Of a DNA stretch of 64,000 bases, positions 52,626 to 62,146 are shown piece by piece. A program made the position numbers and the translations under genes. The notes below the pieces were generated by a model. That model had not been told where the DNA came from and did no database searches. It worked only from the letters and a program-made list of their open reading frames with translations. How positions within the stretch are numbered: the first letter of the stretch is position 1; the number at the start of each line of letters is the position of its first letter. This DNA comes from Chamaelirium japonicum (lineage: Eukaryota; Streptophyta; Magnoliopsida; Liliales; Melanthiaceae), in the NCBI GenBank assembly GCA_947650365.1, contig OX393555.1, forward strand, positions 80,915,995 through 80,979,994, given 5' to 3'.

Positions 52626-55565
52626 TCCACTTCTCTATAGTATCATCTCAACGTTATTTTGATTATCATAGTAAATTTTCTTCTCTCTTCGTTTTAATTA
52701 AATGATTAATTTAATTAAAAAAATTGTAGTAATATTACTATGATAATCATAATAACGTTGAGATGATACTATTGAGAAGTGGAGTTTTGGAATTTAGATT
52801 TCTTCTTACTTCACACCTATACCCGTGGCCATTGGACTTGAGTAGGATTTCTTTTCTCTTCGTTTATCTCTCCGTTCTCTTCTCTCTTCTCTATTCTTCT
52901 CTCTCTTCTGTATTCGTTTCTCTCTCCGTTTTCTTGTGACTGGTCGGCTGGGCTCGATATATTCGTGCTGATAATATATTGTGAGATGGGAGAAAGTGAG
53001 AACCGTCAAATGTCCCCCACCCTAAAGGGGTCGTATATTATTTATAGGGTAAGCTTACTTACGGACTAAGCAATCTATGGAAAACCCTAATCCATGGGAG
53101 AAGAGAGAAGAGAACAGAGATATTTAATATATTATTGAGAAGTGGAGTTTAAGAATTTAGATTCCTTCTTACTTTACACCTATACGCGTGGCCAATGGAC
53201 TAGAACATGACTTCTTCTCTCTTCTATCATCGTTTATCTCTTCGTTCTCTTCTTTTTTCTTCTCTCTCTTCGTTTCTCTCTCCATTTTCTTGTGACTAGT
53301 CGGCTGGGCTCGACATGTTCGTGCAGATAACGTGTTGTGAGATAAGAGAAGAAGAAAGAAGAGAACGGAGAGATAAACGAAGAGAGAAGAGAGAAGAAGT
53401 CATGTTTCCGTCTATTCGCTACGGGTATAGGTATAAAGTAAAAGGAAATCTAAATTCCAAAACACCACTTCTTAAAATTTATATGACCCCTTTAGGGTGG
53501 GGCATGTTTGATTGCTCTCTCTTTCTCCCATCTCATAACACATTATTAGCATGAATATGTCGAACCTAGCTGATCAGTCACAAGAAAACGGAGAGAGAAA
53601 TATTGATAGAAAAGAGAAGAAGAGAGAAAAGAACAGAGAGATAAATGAAGAGAGAAGATAAGTCCTGCTCCAGTCCATTGGCCACGGGTACAGGTGAGAA
53701 GTAAAAAGGAATCTAAATTCTAAAACTCTATTTCTAAATAACATAATTAAATCTCTCCGTTCTCTTTTATTTTCTTCCATGGATTAGGGTTTCCCACAGA
53801 TTGGTTAGGCCCTAAGTAAGCTTACCCGATAAATAATATACGATCCATTTAGGGTGGGGCACATTTGACAGGTCTCTCTTTCTACCATCTCATAACACTT
53901 TACCAGCACGAACATGTCGAGACCAGCCGATCAGTTGCAAGTAAACAGAGAGAGAAACGAAGACAGAAGAGAGATAAGAAGAGAGAAGAGAATGAAAAGA
54001 TAAACGAAGACAAAAGAGAGAAGAAGTCCAGCTCCAGTCCATTAGCCATGGGTATAGGTGTGAAGTAAGAAGAAATCTAAATTCAAAAACACTATATTTG
54101 TCTTTGTTTCTCTCTCCTTTTTCTTGTGACTGGTCGGCTAGGCTCGACATGTTCGTACTGATAATGTGTTGGGAGAAGAGAGAAGAGAATTGAGAGATAA
54201 ACAAAGAGAGAATAAGTCCTGCTCTAATCCATTCGCTATGGTTATAGGTATGAAGTAAGAAGGAATCTAAATTCCAAAACTCTACTTCTCAATAATGTAA
54301 TTAAATCTCTTCGTTCTCTTTCTCCCATCTCACAGCACATTATCAGTACGAACATGTCGAGCCTAGTCGACTAGTCATAAGAAAACGACGAAAGAAACGA
54401 AGACAGAGGAGAGAGAAGAAGATAGAAGAGAACGGAGAAATAAACGAAGAGAGAAAAGAGAAAAATTCCTACTCCAGTCCATTGGCCTCGGGTATAGGTG
54501 TGAAGTAAAAAGGAATCTAAATTTGAAAACTCCACTTTTCAATATTTATACGATCCCTTTATGGTGGGGCATATTTAATGGCTCTCCCATTCTCCCATCT
54601 CACAACACGTTATCAATATGAACATGTCAAGCCCAACCGACCAGTCATAAGAAAATAGAGAGAGAAACGAAGACCGAAGAGAGAGAAGAAGAGAGAGGAG
54701 AACAGAGAGATAAACGAAGAGAGAAGAGAGAAGAAGTCCTACTCCATTCCATTGGCAAGAAAACAGAGAGAGAAATAAAGACAGAAGTAGAGTTTTAGAA
54801 TATAGATTTCTTCTTACTTCATACCTATACCCGTGGCCAATGGACTGGGCAAGACTTCTTCTCTCTTCGTTTATCTCTCTATTCCCTTCTCTCTTCTTCT
54901 ATCTCTTCTGTCTTTGTTTCTCTCTCCGTTTTGTTACGACTGGTCGGTTGGGCTCGAAATGTTAGTGCTGGTAACGTGTTATGAGATGGGAGAAAGAAAG
55001 AGTCGTCAAATGTGCCCCACCCTAAAGGGGTCGTATATTATTTATAGGGTAGGCTAACTTAGAGCCTAAGCAATCTATGGAAAACTTTAATCCATGGGAG
55101 AAGAGAGAAGAGAACGGATAGATTAAATTATATTATTGATAAGTAGAGTTTTGGAATTTAAATTCTTTCTTATTTCACACCCATACTCGTGACCAATGGA
55201 CTAGAACAGGACTTCTTCTCTCTTCTCTCTTTATTTATCTCTTCGTTCTCTTCTCTCTAATTCTCTCTCTTCTGTCTTTCTTTCTCTATCCGTTTTCTTG
55301 TGACTGGTCGGTTGGGCTCGACATGTTCGTGCTGATAACGTATTATGAGATAGGAGAAAGGAAGAACCGTCAAATGTGCACCAAAACTCTACTTCTTATT
55401 AGTTTTATCTCAACTTTATTATGATTATCATAATAATGTTATTAAATCATTAGGGATTAGTGTTTCCCTCCGTTCTCTTCTAGTATCATCTCAACGTGCA
55501 ACATAGTAACGTTATTATGATTATCATAGTATCATCTCAACCTACGTTTTTAAATTAAATTAATT
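52626..55565. repeat. Mixed-orientation mosaic of partial modules
   Basis: Includes reverse pieces 52700-53340, forward 53340-53930, and forward pieces at 54300-54780. At 55380-55565 it breaks into scraps of 20-40 bp, with TAGTATCATCTCAAC appearing twice. No gene is seen. Confidence 0.6.
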
Positions 55566-58202
55566 ATTAAATTAAATCTCTCCGTTCTCTTCTCTTTTCT
55601 CCCATAGATTACGTTTTCCATAGATTGCTTAGACGCTAAGTAAGTTTACCCTATAAATAATATACGACCCCTTTAGGGTGGGGCACGTTTGATGGCTCTA
55701 TTCCACTTCTCAATAATATAATTAAATATCTCTGTTCTCTTCTCTCTTATCCCATGGATTAGTGTTACCCATAGATTACTTAGGACCTAAGTAAGCATAC
55801 CCTATGAATAATATACGACCCCTTTAGGGCGGGGCACGTTTGACAGCTCTCTCTTTCTCTTATCTCATAACATATTATCAAAACAAACATATTGAGCCTA
55901 GCCGACCAGTCACAAGAAAACAGAGAGAAAGAAACAAAGACAGAAGAGAGAGAAGAAGAGAGAAGAGAACATTAAGATAAATGAAGAGAGAAGACCAGTC
56001 GACCAGTCGCAAGAAAACGAAGAGAAAAATGAAGATAGAAGAGAGAAGAAACGAGAAGAGAATGAAGATATAAACAAAAAAAGAAGAGAGAAGAAGTCCT
56101 GCTCCAGTCCATTGGCCATGGGTATAGGTGTTAAGTAAGATGGAATCTAAATTCCAAAACTCCACAGAAAAGAGAGAAGAAGAGACAAGAGAAAGGAAAG
56201 ATAAATGAAGAGAGAAGAGAGAAGAAGTCCTACTCCAGTCCATTGGCCATGGGTATAGGTGTGAAGTAAAAAGGAATCTAAATTCCAAAACTCCCCAGAA
56301 AAGAGAGAAGAAGAGAGAAGAAAACGGAGAGAGAAATAAAAACAAAAAAGAGAGAAGAAGAGAGACGAACTTCTACTCCAGTCCATTCGCCACGGGTATA
56401 GCTGTCCATCATCGTGTTGTGAGTAAAGAGAAGAAGAAAGAAGAGAACAGTGAGATAAACAAAGAGAGAAGAGAAAAGAACTCCTGCTCCAGGCCATTGG
56501 CCACGGGTATAGGTATGAAGTAAGAAGGAATCTAAATTCCAAAACTCGACTTCTGTCTTCATTTATCTCTCCATTTTTTTACGACTGGACTCGACATGTT
56601 CGTGCTGATGACGTGTTGTGAGATGGGAGAAATTATATTAGTGAGAAGTGGAGTTTTGGAATTTAGATTCCTTCTTACTTCACAACTATACCCGTGGCCA
56701 ATGGACTGGAGCAGGACTTATTCTCTTTTTTATCTTTGTTTAACTCTCCGCTCTCTTCATCTCTCTCTTTTGTCTTCATTTCTCTCTCTATTTTCTTGCG
56801 ATTGGTCAGTTGGGCTTGACATGTTCGTGCTGATAACTGTGGTGAGATAGAAAAAAGAGAGAGCCATCAAACGTGCCCCACCCTAAAGGGGTTATATAAA
56901 TATTGAGAAGTGGAGTTTTGGAATTTTGATTCCTTCTTACTTCACACCTATACCTATGGTGAATAGACTGAAACATGACTTCTTCTCTCTTCTCTCTTCG
57001 TTTATTTCTCCGTTATCTTCTCTCTTCTTACACGGGTATATGTATGAGGTAAGAAGGAATCTAAATTTCAAAACTCCACAGAAGGGAGCAAAGAATAAAG
57101 AATAGAATGGAGAGATAAATAAAGAGAGAAGAGAGAAGAAGTCCTACTACAGTCCATTGGCCATGGATATAGGTGTGAAGTAAGAAGGAATCTAAATTCC
57201 AAAACTTTACTTCCCAATATTTATACGACCCCTTTAGGGTAGGGCACATTTGATAGCTCTCTCATTCTCCCAACTCACAAAACGTTATCAACACAAATAT
57301 GTCGAGCCCAGATGACCAGTCATAAGAAAACGGAGAGAAAAACGAATACAAAAGTAGAGTTTTGAAATTTAGATTCCTTCTTACTTCACAACTATACCCG
57401 TAGCCAATCAACTAGAACATGACTTCTTCTTTCTACTCTCTTCATTTATCTCTCTGTGCCCCAGTCTATTGGACACGGGTATAGGTGTGAAATAAGAATC
57501 CACCGTCGGATCTATCCCATGGATTAGGGTTTCCTTTAGATTGCTTTGGTCCTAAGCAAGCTTACCTTATAAATAATATACGACCCTTTTAGGGTGGGGC
57601 ACGTTTAACGGCTCTCTATTTCACCCATCTCATAACATATTATCAGTATGAACATGTTGAGACCAGCCGACCAGTCACAAGAAAACGGAGAGAGAAACGA
57701 AGACAGAAGTGGAGTTTTGAAATTTAGATTCCTTCCTACTTCACACCTATACCCGTGGCGAATAGACTAGAGCAGGACTTCTTTCTACTTTTTTTATCTC
57801 TCTGTTCTCTTTTCTCTTCTTCTCTCTCTTTTATCTTTATTTATCTCTCCATTTTCTTGTGACTGGTCGGCTGGGCTTGACAAGTTCGTACTGATAATGT
57901 GTTGTGAGATGGAAGAAAAAGAGAGCCGTCAAATATGCCCCACCCTAAAAGGGTCATATAAATATTAAGAAGTGGAGTTTTGGAATTTAGATTCCTTCTT
58001 ACTTCACACCTATACCCGTGTCCAGTGGACTGGAGCATGAGTTCTCTTCTCTCTTCATTTATCTCTCTGTTCTCTTCTATCTTTTTTTCTCTCTTTTATT
58101 ATTATTTTTCTCTCCGTTTACTTGTGATTGGTCGGCTGGGCTCGATCTGTTCGTGCAGATAACGTGTTATGAGAAGGGAGAAAGAGAGAGCCGTCAAACG
58201 TA
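55566..58202. repeat. Mosaic of partial modules, duplication copy D, ending at the CACTA insertion
   Basis: Direct relative of 47935-50720. The last reverse piece reads up to GCCGTCAAACGTA and is cut by the CACTA terminus. The same phrase continues into GCCCCACCC in uncut copies. Confidence 0.7.
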
Positions 58203-58219
58203 CACTACAAGAAAGAGGG
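58203..58219 (+). repeat. CACTA terminal inverted repeat, left copy
   Basis: CACTACAAGAAAGAGGG. It agrees with the standard plant CACTACAAGAAAA end over the first twelve bases. The partner is not in the window. Confidence 0.92.
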
Positions 58220-58223
58220 TCTT

Positions 58224-58980
58224 TACCGACGGACATTATTATCACCGTCGGTAATAATACACTTTTTACCGACGGTGACTATAATATTCGTCGGTATTAT
58301 AACTTCAATTTTTTAAATTTTTTTTGCACATTTATTACCGACGGTCCAATAGTATTCGTCGGTAAAATTATTTATGCCGACGGTACATATATGTACCGTC
58401 GGTAATATACTTTATACCGACGGCTACATAAAGACCGTCGGTAAAATGTCACGATGAAACTCAGGGTAAAAACCAAGCCTCTGGGAAAAAATGGAACCCT
58501 GAGTTTCGTCGGAGATTTTTACCGACGGACTTAATATGTCCGTCGGTATAACTAATTATACCGACGGACATTTTATGGCCGTCGGTACGATACCGACGGT
58601 AATTAAATATCCGTCGGTACAATTGTCCCGACGAAACTCAGGGTAAAACCCGAGCCTCTGGAAAAAATGGAACCCTGAGTTTCGTCGGCGGTTTTTACCG
58701 ACGGACTTTATATTTCCATCGGTATAAATAATTATACCGACGGAAATTATATGGCCGTCGGTAAGCTACCGACGGTAATTAAATGTCCGTCGGTAAAATT
58801 GTTCCGACGAAACACAGGGTAAAAACCGAGCCTCTGGAAAAAATGGAACCCTGTGTTTCGTCGTATAGGTTTACCGACGGACCTAAACGTTCCGTCGGTA
58901 TAAATATTATGTGTACCGACGGCTATTATTTGTCCGTCGGTATAAATAATATTTATACCGACGGAACATTTAAGCCCGTC
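58224..58980 (+). repeat. Subterminal hairpin array of the CACTA element
   Basis: Thirteen inverted pairs TACCGACGG...CCGTCGGTA (some with one changed base) and a fourteenth partial one at 58956-58980. Most loops are 11-13 bases. In CACTA elements such subterminal motifs are binding sites for the element-encoded regulatory protein; here that role is inferred from position and repetition. Confidence 0.88.
58452..58913 (+). repeat. 177-bp tandem repeat within the subterminal region
   Basis: Units begin at 58452, 58629 and 58805 (spacings 177 and 176 bp); the third is partial. Each begins with a larger inverted repeat whose 15-base stems are 58452-58466/58497-58511, 58629-58643/58673-58687 and 58805-58819/58849-58863, with a loop containing GAGCCTCTGG or a close variant. 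Confidence 0.88.
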
Positions 58981-58990
58981 CCTCCCTAAC

Positions 58991-59000
58991 CTATTTAAAT
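58991..59000 (+). promoter_or_regulatory. Probable transposase promoter TATA-like box
   Basis: CTATTTAAAT lies directly after the subterminal array and about 45 bp upstream of a CT-rich leader, as expected for the element's own promoter. Weak by sequence alone. Confidence 0.4.
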
Positions 59001-59044
59001 TCAGCGCGATCCCCTTCTCTGTTCTGTTTCGATCTTTCCTGCGT

Positions 59045-59170
59045 GCCCCGCCCCTCTCTCTCGCTCTCTCTCTAAATCCATCCCCCACCCCGGTATTACT
59101 CGATCCTGCCCCGCCCCTCTCTCTCGCTCTCTCTCTAAATCCGTCCCCCACCCCGGTATTACTCGAATCG
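59045..59170 (+). repeat. 63-bp tandem duplication in the leader
   Basis: GCCCCGCCCCTCTCTCTCGC begins at 59045 and again at 59108. Each copy runs through a CT tract and CCCCGGTATTACTCGA. One A/G difference is visible. Confidence 0.9.
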
Positions 59171-59653
59171 AGGGAAAGAGGAGGCCGGGGGTCCTGCTGG
59201 GTCGAGAGAGAAATCGAAAAGCTCTCTGGTCTTGGCCACTGACGAGGTATGGGAGACGACCCATTTCTCATCTCGCTCTCTCTCTCTCTCTATAATGGTT
59301 GGTAATGGGATATGCAGTGCTTGCTTAGATGATGATCAGACATATAATGTAGGGTTTGCTCCTTTGCATATGTGGATGGATTTTCTTTTCACCCGATATT
59401 TATTGGTAAATGCTCTCTTAAAATGTATTGTAGGGTTTGCTTCTTTGACAATGGTTTTTGCCCTTTAGGGTTTTCTATAATTTTTTTTTTATTTTAATGT
59501 TGGTGAGCCGGATTCTATCGGGGTCGTTGCAGTTTGTATCATTATGTTATTGCTACCATGAATAGATTGTGTTTGGAGTTGAATTTAATGTATTGGGTGA
59601 TGGTATGTTCTTCGAATATGATATTCGGTGTTCTTCGTTCGCTGATCCACCCT

Positions 59654-59812
59654 CCGAGTCGACTCGAAACTCGACCGAGTCGACTCGACTCAGCTGAGTT
59701 TCGATCCGACTCGGTCCAAAACTCGAGTTTCGATCCGACTCGAGTTTTGTCAGGTTTTAGCCGAGTTGTCGTGTGTACTCGACTCATTAAGGTTTCGAGT
59801 CGAGTCGAGTTT
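59654..59812. repeat. Palindrome-rich CGAGTCGACTCG patch
   Basis: Repeated GAGTCGACTCG, ACTCGAGTTT and TTTCGATCCGACTCG words, in both strand senses, in about 160 bp. It may be a remnant of a small non-autonomous transposon. No target duplication was recognised. Confidence 0.5.
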
Positions 59813-59892
59813 TCGTGTTTTAAAACATTGAATTTTATCCTATCAAAACTGAATTGAATGGGGGAATGGGGGGAAAAATGTAGTTTTTAGAC

Positions 59893-60028
59893 TAGGGTGA
59901 GCGTCGGTTTTGTCGGTCGATTTCGGTGTGGGTTTTGTCGGTTATATTTTTTTCGGTTTACGAAAAATCAAAACCGAAACCGAAACCGAAATAGTCGGTT
60001 TTTGTCGGTTCGGTGTGATATGAGGTAT
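59893..60028. repeat. Possible hAT-type MITE fragment
   Basis: TAGGGTGAGCGTCGGTTTTG followed by alternating TCGGTTT and AAACCGA words looks like one end of the CGGTT-rich hAT MITEs of plants. A matching right end was not found, though GGAACCGAAACCGAAATTG recurs at 60281. Family by recall only. Confidence 0.3.
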
Positions 60029-60361
60029 GCTAAAGCCATAAATCTACTCGAGCAACAGAGAGAACCGTCAGACCCCAAGTGTTTACTTGATGAGGCTCCC
60101 TGACTTATTGACTTACTGTCGCATACTTTGGTGCTATGCCTAGCATTCGAACTATCAGCAGTTCAAATGCTGGCCAGCAACCCTAGGTTTACTATGTGAC
60201 TAGTCTACTCATCATAATACACTCATCCATTAGGGATATGGATGGCCTGTAGAAGTTTTGGTTCGGTGTTCCATACCCGGGAACCGAAACCGAAATTGTG
60301 CGGAGTCTTATAACATTGTTTGAAATTATATGTCAGGTGTTGTATAGCCAGATAGACGAAG

Positions 60362-60501
60362 ATGTCTTCGATCGATAAGAGTTGGATGCGTAATTCGAAT
60401 CGCATGAGCCAAGAGTACAGAGAAGGAGTCAGGAAATTTCTGGATTTTGCATTTGAGCGTCTTGCACCGCTTGATGGAAAAATTGTGTGTCCCTGTATAG
60501 A
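60362..60501 (+). CDS. CACTA TNP2-type transposase, N-terminal piece
   Basis: First coding piece of the transposase, which in CACTA elements cuts and joins the element at its CACTA ends in the nucleus. The start ATG at 60362 gives DKSWM at residues 5-9, then REGVRKFLDFAF and the metal-binding-like IVCPC at 41-45. These are the signature of the transposase-associated domain that opens TNP2-family proteins. The piece ends after 46 codons and two bases, where the foldback element is inserted inside the cysteine motif. Counting the resumed frame at 63707, the next residues are DCG, so the full CPC-x-x-C motif existed before insertion. Translation into the foldback continues only about 26 residues. 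No earlier in-frame ATG fits the family. The domain assignment is strong; activity of this copy is not expected. Confidence 0.88.
60497..60501 (+). repeat. Target site duplication of the foldback, left copy
   Basis: ATAGA, repeated at 63702-63706 on the other side of the foldback. Confidence 0.75.
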
Positions 60502-62055
60502 TGATGAGCGTCCATTTGGTGCGAATTATCCTTTCTTTATCATGCACATAGCGTCAGTTTCTTACGTAAAACTTTCATAATACACGTAAACTGCATGAGT
60601 TTCTTTGCACCATGATATAGTAGACTTTCATACGAACCCAACGGCATATTGGTTCGCTCTCATACATTGCATGCATGAAAAATATAGAGCCCGAAAGTCC
60701 AAATTATCCTTTTATCGATAATCGCATTTGAATCTGATAAGTGTCATTTCATGTGTGTTTTTCAGGGAATTTATCCGGTTTTCGATGCAATCAGCTCAAG
60801 GATTTCATGACCAAGCCGTGGATATTCTCACGGCGATCTGATGGAGACTTTACAGCTAGTTGGAGGCCTGTCTGAAGAACAACGTTGGAAAACAGATAAC
60901 TGCGATGATTCGGACGAGTGAAGAATTCAACAAGCTATTGCAGCGCATGACTCGAACCAGAAGGTGACTACATGAATGCAAATGAGCGATGAGGGTTTTG
61001 ATGATGAGTTCAAATGATGGTGACCAAAGCCGGCCTGTCGTTCTCTTCCTATCTTTCTTTCTCTTTCTTTTCATTTCCTTTTCATCTTCTATTTCCGTCT
61101 TTAATTTAGTTGTTTTCACTCTGTACCTTATTCCAACTACAAAGCCCATCGTAGCAGTGCATCACCTAGGTCCCTTAGCATATCGCACACGAATCCCTCT
61201 CGGACCCAATCTACCCGGCCAGCACCACTTGATCCGCACCTCACCCCATCGAGATCCATCACAGCCCTCTATTGCATCCAAATCCTGGCCGTCCATTCCC
61301 TAACCGACCGGCCGTGCCTCCAAACCCCTCGCCACATCCACCAACAATGCATGCATGGGCCATCCGGAGTCCAAATTCCAGCCGCCCGTTTCACCTCTAC
61401 ATCACGTGCATCAACCTCGGCCCGACCCGATAGCAAGCTTCGGACTCCCACGTTTCATTCCCATATCACAGCCGTCCGATCCAAATGCAAAATGCATGCA
61501 ACCCAGCACTCCACCACCCAGAGCCATGCAGCCCTCCAGCACACCGGATCCCAACGAACTCTCCTCTCTTCCCTCCTTGTTTTTCTCTTTCTAAAACCCA
61601 AAACCGAACCAGTTGTAGCCCGAGACGCTCTCTCCCGTTTCCTTTTTTCTCTCTCTAGCCGGATCTCCTTCCATTCTCGAGCCGTCCAGCTGTACCCGAG
61701 TACAGCCTCCACCGATTTTCTCTCTCTCTCAACCGAACTCCTCTCTCTCCCTTACCTGATCAGCCCTCCTAGCCCGACCCGATCGGGAACCAAGCTGTAT
61801 CCAGTCTCTCTCCGGGATCCTCTCTCTTGGATTCTCTTTCTTTTTCTCTCTCTCTTCAACGATCTTCTATCTCTCATCCTTGCTTTTCTCTCTCAGACCC
61901 AACCACCTGATCTCTTCAAAACCCATGCAGTCGTCTGGGTCATACACGCAGCCCTCCGATTCTCTCTCTAAAACCCGGCCCCTACCCGATTGAGAGCGGA
62001 CCTCCGGATGTCTTTCTCTCTCTGCGAACTTCTCTCTTTTACTGCTTTTCCTTCT
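60502..62055 (+). repeat. Foldback left arm
   Basis: Inverted relative to 62147-63701. The match begins at the first base after ATAGA and ends in TGCTTTTCCTTCT at the loop edge. Long frames in the CT-rich part (for example 61351-61971) have biased composition and no recognisable domain, so I do not call them genes. Confidence 0.92.
60766..60967 (+). pseudogene. Captured gene fragment, left arm copy
   Basis: GTGTTTTTCAG/GGAATTTATCC at 60755-60766 looks like a 3' splice site followed by an exon. One frame starts EFIRFSMQSAQGFHDQAVDI. Another, nearer the end, reads KQITAMIRTSEEFNKLLQRM and stops at 60965. The two are in different frames, so the fragment is decayed. It looks like host-gene sequence rather than transposon protein, but I do not recognise the protein. 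Confidence 0.4.
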
Positions 62056-62146
62056 TTTACTGATATTCTAAGCCCTAGAATCCGCACAAGTAGCGATCTA
62101 AACTATACTTTTATATGAGATGGTTGGTTGGCTTGGTCCCAAAATA
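62056..62146. other. Foldback loop
   Basis: 91 unpaired bases, starting with TTTACTGATATTC and ending in GGTCCCAAAAT. No similarity to the arms was seen. Confidence 0.85.

Larger units (their letters stand above)
1..58202. repeat. Mosaic array of one AT-rich, TRIM-like repeat family
   Basis: The whole stretch is built from one family. A GC-richer module (LTR-like core, purine tract, and the palindromic motif GGAATYTARATTCC) alternates with spacers made almost wholly of A and T. Modules occur in both orientations, often as partial copies fused at recurring junctions. No conserved coding frame, tRNA or rRNA was seen. Two cores compared by eye (40298 and 41406) differ at roughly one base in eight, so most copies are old, while some local duplications are very young. 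The family assignment is inference from structure. An alternative is a complex satellite that happens to contain a promoter. Confidence 0.85.
59171..60361 (+). other. Leader and probable first intron of the transposase gene
   Basis: GACGAG/GTATGG at 59246-59247 fits a donor, and TATATGTCAG ending at 60336 (or AGCCAG ending at 60351) fits an acceptor, just upstream of the start codon at 60362. No conserved coding is seen between them. The interval contains two patches of repetitive sequence listed separately. Splicing is inferred, not shown. Confidence 0.45.

Noticed and set aside
8000-58000. A recurrent basic peptide ending GIGVK in about 15 copies
   Set aside because: The recurrence follows from the DNA repeat. 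The upstream start codon is usually absent, and the flanking copies differ by frame shifts, so there is no sign of protein-level selection.
1200-58000. Telomeric or subtelomeric array, suggested by many CCCTAA and TTTAGGG words
   Set aside because: The words occur singly at fixed places in the module (for example AAACCCTAATCC) and never as tandem telomere repeats.
1388-58100. Many short open frames of 60-170 codons rich in S/L/F on one strand and K/R/E on the other
   Set aside because: They are translations of the repeated CTTCTC/GAGAAG tract in different frames. Starts are not conserved, many lack a proper ATG, lengths vary, and all three frames on both strands give similar peptides. This is what low-complexity repeats produce.
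8383-58202. CRISPR-like repeat-spacer organisation
   Set aside because: Repeats are long, variable and mixed in orientation. Spacers are related to each other, and the context is plant nuclear.
1-58202. tRNA, rRNA or snRNA genes
   Set aside because: No cloverleaf-like or rRNA-conserved segment was recognised on either strand by eye. A covariance-model scan would settle it.
58747-59271. Minus-strand open frame of 174 codons across the CACTA subterminal region and leader
   Set aside because: It translates the hairpin motifs and the 63-bp duplicate. Repeated DNA explains the repeated peptide.
60856-61303. Overlapping frames on both strands near the inner edge of the captured fragment, mirrored at 62900-63347
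   Set aside because: They are mirror copies caused by the inverted arms. Neither strand shows a recognisable protein family.
61351-61971. 206-codon open frame in the foldback left arm
   Set aside because: It lies in a CT-rich, compositionally biased part with no recognisable domain. The inverse arm carries the same frame with a different ending, so it is a property of the repeat.
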